A stretch of DNA of 15,425 bases from Pelagophyceae sp. CCMP2097 (Eukaryota; Sar; Pelagophyceae): the NCBI GenBank assembly GCA_026770575.1, contig MU657227.1:40491-55915 (forward strand). Reading direction: 5' to 3'. Made by a program: the position numbers and the translations under genes. Below the pieces are notes generated by a model that had not been told where the DNA came from, searched no databases, and saw only the letters and a program-made list of their open reading frames with translations. Shown one piece after another: positions 8,521 through 15,425 of this stretch. Positions within the stretch are counted from its first letter, which is position 1; every line of letters begins with the position of its first letter.

Positions 8521-8950
8521 AAAGCCCTGTGGACTTGAATAACGGTCCCAGCGGACTTGGTCTGGGAAATCGTGGTGCTAATTTGGCACCTGCCCAGGGC
8601 GCGCGGTTGCGGGGGCGCTGGTAAGGATCGAGCGGTGCGATCGGCTTGGTGCGCCCATTTCATGGGGTTCCCCGTAAGTCGATCCTTACCGGACCATACC
8701 TGTGGGTCCTCCAGCCCTGCTAGAGGGCCCATCGCCCGCATGTGTGTTCAGGTCATAGGGCGAAACATTTGGAAATCGAGATGGCCACGTGACGCACACT
8801 GCGCACGGAGGCTGGTCCAAGGCACCCGCCATGGCCCGTGGACCGACCCGGCGCCTCAGGACCTACCCATAGCATCCTTGTCGGCCCAGAGCACTTTTTA
8901 TTTTGTTTAACTCGGGAAAAGGCTGAATTCAAGTCCGCCGGACCCGTTGC
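8521..8950. other. Unique island of about 430 bp inside the family B array
   Basis: Non-repetitive sequence interrupts the 13-bp satellite. It contains a perfect 12-bp inverted repeat GGTAAGGATCGA (8620-8631) / TCGATCCTTACC (8679-8690) with a 47-bp loop. A second hairpin-prone stretch lies at about 8706-8732 (GGGTCCTC...GAGGGCCC), and a T-rich run is near 8895-8910. An open frame of about 117 codons crosses it (8557-8910, plus), but I recognise no family. It could be a decayed insertion or a structured RNA. The data do not decide. Confidence 0.5.
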
Positions 8951-10091
8951 GAAAGGCTACAGGGGAGGAGCCTTCCCGAGGCGCCATTTCGATGGGCCGT
9001 CTCAAGGCGCCGTTTCGAATGGCCATCGAAAGGGGTCGTCTCGAGGGGCCGTTTCGAGGCACCGTCTCGAGGAGTCGTCTCAAGACGCCGTTTCGAATGG
9101 CTGTCTCCAGGGGCCGTCTCGAGGGGCCGTCTCGAAGGGCCGGAGAGAGGAGCCTCCCCAAGGCGCCATTTCGATGGGCCGTCTCAAGGCGCTGTTTCGA
9201 ATGGCCATCGAAAGGGGTCGTCTCCAGGGGGTTATTTCGAGGCACCGTCTCGAGGGGTCGTCTCAAGACGCCGTTTCGAATGACCGTTTCGAGGTACTGT
9301 CTCGAGGGGCATATCAGGCGCCGTTTCGAATGACCGTCGAAAGGGGCCGTCTCGAGGCACCGTCTCGAGGCACCGTCTCGAGGGGCCGTCTCGAGGGGCC
9401 GTCTTAAGGCGCCGTTTCGAATGGCCGTCTCCAGGGGTCGTCTCGAGGGGTCGTCTCGAGGTGCCGTCTCGAGGCGCCGTCTCAAGAGGCTATTTCGAAT
9501 GTCCGTCTCCGGGGGCCGTCTCGGGGGGCCGTCTTGAGGGGTCGGAGAGAGGAGCCTTCTCGAGGTGCCATTTCGATGGGGCGTCTCAAGTCGCCGTTTC
9601 GAATGGCCGTCGAAAGGGGTCGTCTCGAGGGGTCGTCTCGAGGGGTCGTCTCGAGGCGCCGTCTCAAGACGCCGTTTCAAATGTCCGTCTCCAGGGGCCG
9701 TTTCAAGGCGCCGTTTCGAGTGTCCGTTTCGAGGCACCGTCTCCAGGGGCCGTATCAGGCGCCGTTTCGAATGACCGTCGAAAGGGGCCGTCTCGAGGGG
9801 CCTTCTCGAAGCGCCGTCCCAAGGCGCCGTTTCGAGCGACCGTCTAAAAGCACCGTCTCGAATGGCCGTCTCCAGGGGCCGTCTCGAGGGTCCGTCTCCA
9901 GGAGCCGTTTCGAGTGGCCGTTTCGAGGCACCGTCTCGAGAGGCCATATCAAGGCGCCGTTTTAAATGACCGTTGAAAGGGGTGTCCAGAGGGTCCGTCT
10001 CCAGGGGCCGTCTCTAGGCACCGCGACACCGTCTCGAATGGCCGTCTCCTGGGTCCATCTCCAGGGGCCGTCTCGAGGAGCCGGAGATATG
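8951..10091. repeat. 13-bp minisatellite (family B, main block) with higher-order structure
   Basis: Long runs step by exactly 13 bp: CGTCTCGAGGGGT, CGTCTCGAGGCGC, CGTCTCAAGACGC, CGTTTCAAATGTC, CGTTTCGAGGCAC. A longer pattern restarts at about 8961, 9136 and 9536. A GGAGAGAGGAGCC-like marker is followed by GCCATTTCGATGGG, the CGTTTCGAATGGCC type and ATCGAAAGG. Because 39 bp equals 13 codons, both strands encode pseudo-peptides with a 13-residue period. These are not treated as genes. Confidence 0.9.
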
Positions 10092-10272
10092 AGCAGCGAC
10101 GGGTTGGGGTTTGCACCCGCGGGTTTGCCGGGTTTGCGTGTTTTGGCCTTGCCCGTCTTTGAGTGGGTTTGGCCTTTGTCCTCTCACCGGGCCTCTCGAA
10201 GATGGGGTTGGTATCTCGACAAACCGGCGACGCTTTTGGTTTGGCACAAATGTTCGCAACCGGGAAACACCG
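10092..10272 (+). repeat. 181-bp dispersed element, copy 2
   Basis: It is homologous to 7600-7780 in the same orientation, with shared blocks AGCAGCGACGGGTT, ACCCGCGGGT, TTTGCCGGG, GTTTTGGCC, GAGTGGGTTTGGCC-like, GGCACAAA and AAACACCG. It is diverged enough that the inner 13-bp inverted repeat of copy 1 is partly lost. It lies directly after the family B array, about 110 bp before the next exon. Confidence 0.8.
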
Positions 10273-10384
10273 TCCCTGCTCGGGTCGTGCGGGATTCAAC
10301 CGATTATGGGCTCGCATGCGGCGGGTCAGGTTGCTCTCGAGGACCCCGCAGAGACAAGGCTCTACCTCATCGAAAACGCACTAG

Positions 10385-11002
10385 GCGAACCTCGCCTGGG
10401 CTTTCTCAAAGGCCACTCCCGCAAACCTGGAAAAGGTCCCAAGATCGCAAGCCGTCGACCTCTTGTTCGTTGCCTTGGCCGCCGAGGCGTCTCGACGGGT
10501 TGTCGAGCTGAATGCGCAGGAATTGGCGAATATCGTGTGGTCCTTTGCCCACGCGCGAGTCTCCAGTTTGGTACTATTCCAAGCCGTCGCCGAAGAGGCG
10601 GTTTCAAAGATCCGTGACTGCCACCCGCAAGCTTTATCGAATCTCGCCTGGGCCTTTTCTAAATCGGGGTTCTCGGCGCCGGCGCTCTTTCAGGCGATTG
10701 CGGCGGAAGCGCCCGGGAAGATGGAGTTGTTCAAAGGCCAGGAGATGGCGAATCTGACTTGGGCCTTTTCCAATGCGGGGATCAAAGCGCCCGCGATGCT
10801 CTTGGCAGTGGCGGCGGCGGCGCCGGAGAAGCTGGAGGCGTTCAACGAGCAGAACGTGACCAACCTACTTTGGTCATTCGCCAAAGTCAACATGGAGGCG
10901 CCCTTGCTCTTCGCCGCCTTCGGCCGAGACGCGCATCTGCGGATCACCAAGTTCACGCCGCAGGCTCTGTCGAATACGGCGTGGGCGTTTGCGAGACTCG
11001 AT
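10385..11002 (+). CDS. RAP-type repeat protein, exon 5 (six repeat modules)
   Basis: The acceptor is GCACTAG before GCG at 10385. The first residues ANLAWAFSKATPANLEK complete the module whose EL is at the end of exon 4. Further cores are LANIVWSFAHAR, LSNLAWAFSKSG, MANLTWAFSNAG, VTNLLWSFAKVN and LSNTAWAFARLD, spaced by 37 residues. The open frame continues to 11212, but similarity stops after ARLD at 11002. The best register with the next exon (VVNPPLFEAVAAEA) is obtained if the exon ends here, which implies a GC donor (GAT/GCGCGG). In-frame GT donors exist only from 11063 and would add about 20 unrelated residues. The 3' end is therefore uncertain. Confidence 0.83.
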
Positions 11003-11089
11003 GCGCGGAAACGGCGTCTTTCGATTTTGGGCAATTCGTCGCATCTCGATTGGGCAACTTTTGTCGTCGTCGAGGGGACTTTGTCGTCT
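11003..11089 (+). other. Beginning of intron 5
   Basis: Sequence between the last repeat-like codon and the first satellite units. The intron would span 11003-12957 (1955 bp) if the GC donor is used. Confidence 0.45.
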
Positions 11090-12720
11090 CGGGGATCTGG
11101 TCGCTTCGGACCCCATCACGGGACATTGTCAAAGAGGCAAGTTGCCAAAGAGACGTTGCCGCAAAGACGTCGGAATCGGGGTTCTCCTCACGGGGCCTCG
11201 TCACGGATTTGAGGGGACCTTTACAAAGGGACCCAAGTCAAAAGGGCCGCCGTCGAGGGGCCGGAGAGATGAGGGTCTTCCAAAGGCACGTTGCCAGAGG
11301 GACCCAAGTCAGAGGGACCGAAGTCGCGGTGGAATTGGGACCCTGTCACGGTACCTTGTCGCGGGGACCCCTCACAACGGCCTTGCTCGAGGGACCTCGC
11401 CGCCGGGCCACTGGGCACAGGGGCCTTGTCGCGCGGACCTCGCCGCAAGGACCTTGCCACGGGGCCCTTGTTCACAGGGGCCCGCTGTTGGAGAGGGCTC
11501 GCCTGCGAGGCCGAGAACTTGGATTTGATTCCATCAAGTTTACCAAGTTTTAAAATGGATTGAATCCGAATGATCGTCTTTTCGACTTGCAGGCAAGTGG
11601 GAGAGAGGTCCTTTCCACAGGGATCATAGGGACCTCGTCAAAGGGGGAACTTGCCGCAGTAGACTTGTCGCAGGGACCTTGCCACTGGCTTCTTGTCATA
11701 GGGACCTCGTCACAGGGCGCGTGGACCTTGCCACGTGGATCGTGTCAAGATATGTTGCCACGTGGATCTTGTCACGGCTCAAGGTTGTCACGGCTCGAGG
11801 TTGTTCTCGCCGGACAGATTCGCGGGGACCTCGTCACCACAGGGACCTCGTCACAGGGACGTTGTCAAAGGGACGTTGTGGAACGGACTTGCCACAGGGC
11901 CTCGTCGCGGAGGCCTTGACCCCGGCACGGGACGTTGTCAAAGGGACGTTGCAGCAAAGGGACGTTGCAGTAAAGATCTCGCCGCGGGGCCCTTTTCACG
12001 AAGACCTCTTCGCGGGCTTCTCGTATCGTTTTGGGGGCTCAGGAACCTTGTCCCTTTTGGGCCGCCGTCGACGTGAGGGTCCTTCAAAGGCACGTTGTCA
12101 AAGGGGAAATTGCCGTCGCGGGGGAATTGGGACCCTGTCACGGCGAACCCGCCACAACGGTCTTGCGAGAGCGAATTCAACGCGGGGAACTTGTTCACCG
12201 GGGGTCGCGGGGAACTTGCCGCAGAAACCTTGTCACGGGGCTTTGTTCTGGGGGCCTCGTCATGCGGATTCTGCCACGGGGCCCTTGCTCACCGGGGGTC
12301 GCCGTCGAGGGGCCGGAGAGAGGTCCTTGAAAGGCACGTTCTCATAGGGACCTCGTCAAAGGGCAACTTGTCGCTGGAAATCTTGTCGCTGGGAATCTTG
12401 TCGCTGGGAATCTTGTCGCCGGGTTCTTGTCACAGGGTCCTTGTCACAAGAACCTGATCACAAGGCGCATGGTCTTTTCCACAGGGATCTTGCCACGGGA
12501 CTTTGTCACAAGGTTCTTGCCACCGGACCTTTTCGCGGGGGCCTTGTCAGCGCAGAGACTTGGTCAAAAGGACCTCATCGCAGGGACCTCATCACAGGGA
12601 CCCCATCAAAGGGACCTCGTCTCGGGGATCTTGTCACCACAGGGACCTCGTCACAGGGACCTCGTCCAAGAAACGTTGTCACGGGGACCTCGTCACGGGG
12701 TTGTTGAAAGGACCGTACCG
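11090..12720. repeat. 14-bp minisatellite (family A), intron 5
   Basis: GGGACCTCGTCACA, GGGACCTCATCACA, GGGACCCCATCAAA and GGGACCTCGTCTCG follow at 14-bp steps (clearest 12585-12670). A local 15-bp variant TTGTCGCTGGGAATC is at about 12368-12424. A longer unit recurs near 11250, 12058 and 12298: GCCGTCGAGGGG(CCGGAGAGA), then CAAAGGCACGTTG, then GGAATTGGGACCCTGTCACG in the first two. An AT-richer interruption at about 11510-11600 lacks the unit. Confidence 0.85.
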
Positions 12721-12851
12721 GGCCACCGTCTCGGGCCGCTGGAAGACCGTCACAGGCTTCGATCCCAGTCGTACAGAACGAGGGCGCCTTGAGCGGCCCG
12801 ATGCACGCAACACAAAGGCGGCCTTTGCAAGCGGCATTTCTTGAAGATGCC

Positions 12852-12911
12852 ATTGCGTGAAATATTGCGTGAAATATTGCGTGAAATATTGCGTGAAATA
12901 TTGGGTGAAAA
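12852..12911 (+). repeat. Five 12-bp tandem units before exon 6
   Basis: ATTGCGTGAAAT occurs four times exactly (12852-12899), followed by ATTGGGTGAAAA. Twelve bases equals four codons, so the frame of the next exon reads through it as repeated ILRE. It ends 46 bp before the proposed acceptor at 12957. Confidence 0.95.
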
Positions 12912-12957
12912 CCCCACAAAATCCCATGGACTCGGCGGTTCACCATCCCCAATGCAG

Positions 12958-13430
12958 GTCGTCAACCCGCCCCTCTTCGAGGCCGTCGCGGCCGAGGCGG
13001 TGAAGAAGATTAAGTTGTTCAAGGCGCAAGAGTTGGCGAACATCGTGTGGGCGTACGCGCGGGCCGGCGAAGCTGCACCTTGGCTGTTTGAAGCAGTCGC
13101 CAAGGACTCGGTGAAGAAGATGGCCGATTTCAAACCCCAAGAGCTGGCGAACACGGCCTGGGCCTTTACGAAGGCGGACGTCGGGGCGCCGAAATTGTAC
13201 GCCGCCGTGGAAAGGGCATTGTCTTGGAAAATGGCGCATTCCAACTCCCAGGACGTTTCGAATGCCGTCTGGGCCTTTGCAAAGGCCGGCGTGGAAGCGC
13301 CGCTGCTCTTCGACGCTGCAGAGGCAGAGGCCCTCAAGCAAGTCGCATCGTTCCGGCCGCAGGAATTGGCCGTCACTGTTTGGGCCTTTGCAAGGGCACG
13401 GGTCTCGGCGCCGCAGCTGCGATATGCTGC
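12958..13430 (+). CDS. RAP-type repeat protein, exon 6 (four repeat modules)
   Basis: The acceptor is AATGCAG before GTC at 12958. The frame reads VVNPPLFEAVAAEAVKKI and four cores: LANIVWAYARAG, LANTAWAFTKAD, VSNAVWAFAKAG and LAVTVWAFARAR, ending APQL. The upstream frame is also open through the 12-bp array to an ATG at 12847, so an alternative short start cannot be excluded. Two exon ends are possible, both phase 2. GT at 13431 (GTCCGG) leaves four extra residues (RYAA). GC at 13419 gives exactly APQLFEAISNAAA with the next exon. Confidence 0.82.
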
Positions 13431-13629
13431 GTCCGGCAACGCCGTCGGAAACGCCGTCGGAAACGATGCGAGTCAGACCCACGACTGCGCAGAGACGCGC
13501 CTCCGAAGACTTGCTGCCGATGCACCCGGGTGGCGAGCCGCAAAAGGAGCGATTGGGACGTCGCCCTTTGGTCCCTTGAATCTCAATGTCTAGAATCTCA
13601 CAATGTCTAGAATCTCAATGTACGTGTAG
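13431..13629 (+). other. Intron 6 with small tandem repeats
   Basis: It contains two 12-bp units GGAAACGCCGTC-like at about 13434-13462 and about three copies of a 15- to 17-bp unit GAATCTCAATGTCTA / GAATCTCACAATGTCTA at 13578-13622. These lie just before the acceptor GTGTAG at 13624-13629. Confidence 0.65.
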
Positions 13630-13774
13630 GTTCGAAGCCATTTCAAACGCCGCGGCAAATCAACTTCACAACTTCACGGAACAAGAGCTGGCCGACATGC
13701 TCTGGGCTTACGCCACGGCGGAAGTGGACGCGCCAAAGCTCTTCGAAGCTGTCCGGAAATCAAATCGGTTCTAG
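13630..13774 (+). CDS. RAP-type repeat protein, last visible exon (one module, then stop)
   Basis: After TAG the first G completes the split codon, and the frame reads FEAISNAAANQLHNFTEQ, ELADMLWAYATAEVDAPKLF and EAVRKSNRF, ending at a TAG at 13772-13774. The module is canonical up to FEA. A further GT (GTCCGGAAAT at 13751, phase 0) could be a donor to an exon outside or unrecognised. No RAP domain or further module is seen in 13775-14808 on this strand. Either the protein ends without a RAP domain or this copy is truncated. Confidence 0.7.
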
Positions 13775-13787
13775 GAAGGGGAATCCT

Positions 13788-13815
13788 GTGTGTCTAAATA
13801 GGTGTGTCTAAATAG
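13788..13815. repeat. Two exact 14-bp tandem units
   Basis: GTGTGTCTAAATAG occurs twice head to tail, framed by GGAATCCT before and AGGATTCCT after, a small inverted pair. Confidence 0.92.
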
Positions 13816-14243
13816 GATTCCTACGTGTCTAACTCCAACCGCTTCGAACGACGTTGGAGGACCCTTGCTGGACGTCGGCAAGGTTCCCTTGGAGGACCCT
13901 TGCTGGTTCCTCCCTCGACTCGCTCCGAGATGCGGCCCCGCCCTCTGCGCGCACCCTCTGATTTTCGCCGTCGCTGATTCGCCCATGCCGAGTCGCGCCG
14001 TCGGCGCGGCCCGCCGCGCGGCAGCCAGTGGCAGCGCTGCCAAGGCTCCGCTGCGCGGATCTTCTCGAGCGCGATGCGGTCCTTGCCCGTGCCTGCCGCA
14101 GGCGCCTCGAGACGCGTAAAAGGCCCGGAGACTGGGGGCTCGTCAAAGGCTTGCAGAGGGGCCGTAGAGGGCATCGGGTCCGTCCCGGTCCCCCACTGAC
14201 CCGCGCCTGACCCGCCTGCGAGTCCCTTGGATTTGATTTGGTT
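13816..14243. other. Region without a recognisable gene
   Basis: A 17-bp direct repeat TTGGAGGACCCTTGCTGG-like occurs at about 13854-13871 and 13889-13907. The remainder is GC-rich. Overlapping open frames on both strands (for example 13821-14174 minus) have biased Arg/Pro/Ala composition and no recognised domain. Confidence 0.45.
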
Positions 14244-14341
14244 AAATAAAAATGAAATGGTTTAGGAATTCCTACTACTAGGATTCCTAGGAATTCCTAG
14301 TAGGAATTCCTAGGAATTCCTAGAAGAAGAAAATAAAAATG
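14244..14341. repeat. AGGAATTCCT palindrome cluster between 11-bp direct repeats
   Basis: Copies of the palindrome AGGAATTCCT and the variant AGGATTCCT are packed at 14264-14323. The cluster lies between direct repeats AAATAAAAATG at 14244-14254 and 14331-14341. This resembles a tiny inverted-repeat insertion with a target-site duplication, or a slippage-grown palindrome. It has no coding capacity. Confidence 0.8.
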
Positions 14342-14498
14342 GGGGACTCGCGCGCAGGCGAGTGCCCGATCTAGTGCCCGGTCCCCGTCGGGCGGTGCCG
14401 GCCCGCGCGCGCGCACCGCTCGGGTTGAGGTGCTCCGCCATGGCGAGGAACTCGCAGCCGCAGAGGTCAGAGAGCGAATCGAGGCGGAGCAGCTGCAT
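14310..14498 (-). CDS. Doubtful short ORF, unknown product
   Basis: The minus-strand frame starts MQLLRLDSLSDLCGCEFLAM at 14498 and continues AEHLNPSG before turning into Arg/Ala-rich residues. The first 30 residues look protein-like, and a GT (GTGCGC) follows NPSG, so it might be one exon of a larger gene. An AT-rich CAATATATG stretch lies about 25-40 bp upstream at 14524-14536. I do not recognise a family, and the ORF may be chance. Confidence 0.25.
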   Translation of the reverse strand: MQLLRLDSLSDLCGCEFLAMAEHLNPSGARARAGTARRGPGTRSGTRLRASPPFLFSSSRNS

Positions 14499-14808
14499 GC
14501 CGCCGATGGCTCAGCTCAGCTAGTACATATATTGTAGCGCTCCGGTTCGGCTCCGGCCGCGGGCTCAGTCGGCTGCTCGACTGCGACGGCGCAGCGGGGG
14601 CGACCGGAGCGACGGCATTGCGGAGGCCGTTTTTGAATTTGCGCCCACGCCGCGACGTTCTCACCGCGAGGCGAGCCATGCATGCCGCCCCCGCGGCGCC
14701 AAAAGTTCAAGGCTCTTTGGGCGTGTCCTTAGAATTGTAAAAGTGCACTGGCCATTTTCGCTTTGGAGCAGGCGGCGGCCGCGCGGGGTGCGCGTGGCCT
14801 TCGGGCGG
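14499..14808. other. Tract between the doubtful ORF and the SOD-like gene
   Basis: This is 3' flanking sequence of the minus-strand SOD-like gene. Short open frames on the minus strand (14516-14710 and 14467-14679) show no recognised domain. A poly(A) signal of AATAAA type is not seen in its first 150 bp. Confidence 0.4.
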
Positions 14809-15411
14809 CTAGCGGCTGTCGTCGACGATTGCGGCGCACGCGATGCGTGCGCCCGAAAAGTCGTGGACGATCATAACGCGGCCGACGACCGCCGTGTAGC
14901 CGATTACCACGCCGATTTTGATTTCCTCGACGTTTCCGGAAGAGTCCGGCGCGTAGACGACGGAGGCCCAGGGGTCCACGGATACCGCCAAGGGGTCGTA
15001 AAAGTGGCCTACGCGCCGCTCCGCGCGCCGCGACGCAGGGCCTCGCGCGGCGCGGTCAGAGGCCCTGCTTACCGAGGCCGTCGGCGTCGCAGGAAGTGCC
15101 CTCGTGGATGTGGATGCCGCACGAGTTGGCCGCGGTGCCTACACGTCGAATTTGGTGCCGCGCCATCGCTTTGTTCGGGCGGCGGGCTCACTGGCGCCGG
15201 TTTCGCAGTCCGGGTCGAGCCCGGCGAGGACGTAAGCGAAGTCGACGTAGCCCGAAGCAAACGTCGCGCCGTCGCCCGTACCAGCCGCGGCTAGCGAGCC
15301 AGTGTAGCCAAAGTACGGCTCAAAGTCCGAGAAGAGAAACTCCTCGACCAAATCGCCCGTGCTGCCAAACGCCCCAGCAGAGGCGAACAGGAAAGCGAGG
15401 CGGGAGAGCAT
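14809..15411 (-). CDS. Secreted Cu/Zn superoxide dismutase-like protein, three exons
   Basis: Exons on the minus strand are 15411-15192, 15138-15073 and 15008-14809 (stop), giving 161 residues. Both introns (53 and 64 bp) are phase 1, with donors GTGAGC and GTAAGC and acceptors GTAG before GC. The start MLSRLAFLFASAGAFG looks like a signal peptide. Spliced, residues 80-101 contain CGIHIHEGTSC and GHFYDP. Residues 137-153 contain VGRVMIVHDFSGARIAC. By analogy with Cu/Zn SOD, His83, His85, His97 and His144 would be copper ligands, and Cys80 or Cys90 with Cys153 the disulfide. The family reaction is dismutation of superoxide to peroxide and oxygen. The usual zinc-loop histidines after the bridging His are not evident, so activity is uncertain. 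It converges with the RAP-repeat gene. Confidence 0.82.
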
Positions 15412-15425
15412 GCTGAGACAACTGG

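Noticed and set aside
8611..8700. Possible tRNA or 5S rRNA in the unique island
   Set aside because: The 12-bp stem is too long for a tRNA acceptor. No T-loop (GTTCGANTC) or anticodon arm fits, and there is no 5S-like consensus.
8907..9947. 346-codon minus-strand open frame with a 13-residue period (RRPLETAPRDG-type)
   Set aside because: It is the 13-bp satellite read as 39-bp cycles. Other frames and the other strand are also open, there is no start context, and it falls within the intron linking exons 4 and 5.
8950..10090. CRISPR-like short regular repeats
   Set aside because: Units of 13 bp are directly tandem with no unique spacers, and no cas-like genes are present. The genes around are eukaryotic with introns.
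11560..12792. Open frames reading GTSSQGPRHRDLVTG-type text
   Set aside because: These are translation of the 14-bp family A unit in successive frames. Period and content are explained by the tandem repeat.
13821..14174. 117-codon minus-strand open frame
   Set aside because: Biased Arg/Pro/Ala composition, no recognised motif, overlapping open frames on both strands, and it covers a direct repeat.
14743..15294. 183-codon plus-strand open frame
   Set aside because: It is antisense to the SOD-like gene, whose spliced minus-strand protein shows clear family motifs.

Overview
The window looks like nuclear DNA from a GC-rich unicellular eukaryote, most likely an alga. Coding blocks are interrupted by introns, almost all ending in AG followed by G. 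The main gene family consists of organellar-type RAP-domain proteins built from 37-residue repeats with a core like LANTVWAFATAG. I know such proteins best from pelagophyte stramenopiles (Aureococcus-like). Dinoflagellates and haptophytes also have them, so the lineage is an inference from sequence style only.

Layout, left to right. (1) 1-584, plus strand: the 3' end of a RAP-domain gene, with one repeat, a linker, the RAP domain and a stop. (2) 585-1273: intergenic, no recognisable gene. (3) 1274-13774, plus strand: seven exon blocks (1274-1795, 1872 to about 2160, 5150-5312, 5354-6042, 10385 to about 11002, 12958 to about 13430, 13630-13774). Their frames and repeat register chain into one very long gene with about 22 repeat modules. 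The N-terminus resembles an organelle transit peptide. No RAP domain follows the last exon, and exon 2 carries a one-base frame break in a GGC/GGT run, so this copy may be degenerate or mis-assembled. (4) The three large gaps between exons (about 3.0, 4.3 and 1.95 kb) are filled mainly with degenerate minisatellites with 12-, 13- or 14-bp units. Embedded in them are two long imperfect palindromes (3619-3973 and 4248-4643), a 181-bp dispersed element present twice (7600-7780 and 10092-10272), an 84-bp tandem copy, and a unique 430-bp island. (5) 13775-14808: small repeats, an AGGAATTCCT palindrome cluster between 11-bp direct repeats, and a doubtful short minus-strand ORF. (6) 14809-15411, minus strand: a complete three-exon gene for a secreted, compact Cu/Zn-superoxide-dismutase-like protein of 161 residues, convergent with the long RAP-repeat gene.

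RAP and repeat proteins of this kind usually act on organellar RNA. The SOD-like protein would act outside the cytosol. I see no functional link between the two. The strongest unusual signal is one gene whose exons encode a regular 37-aa repeat while its introns are made of very different short-unit satellites that change type along the gene. Many long open frames in the satellite blocks arise because GC-rich tandem units lack stops, and I do not call them genes.
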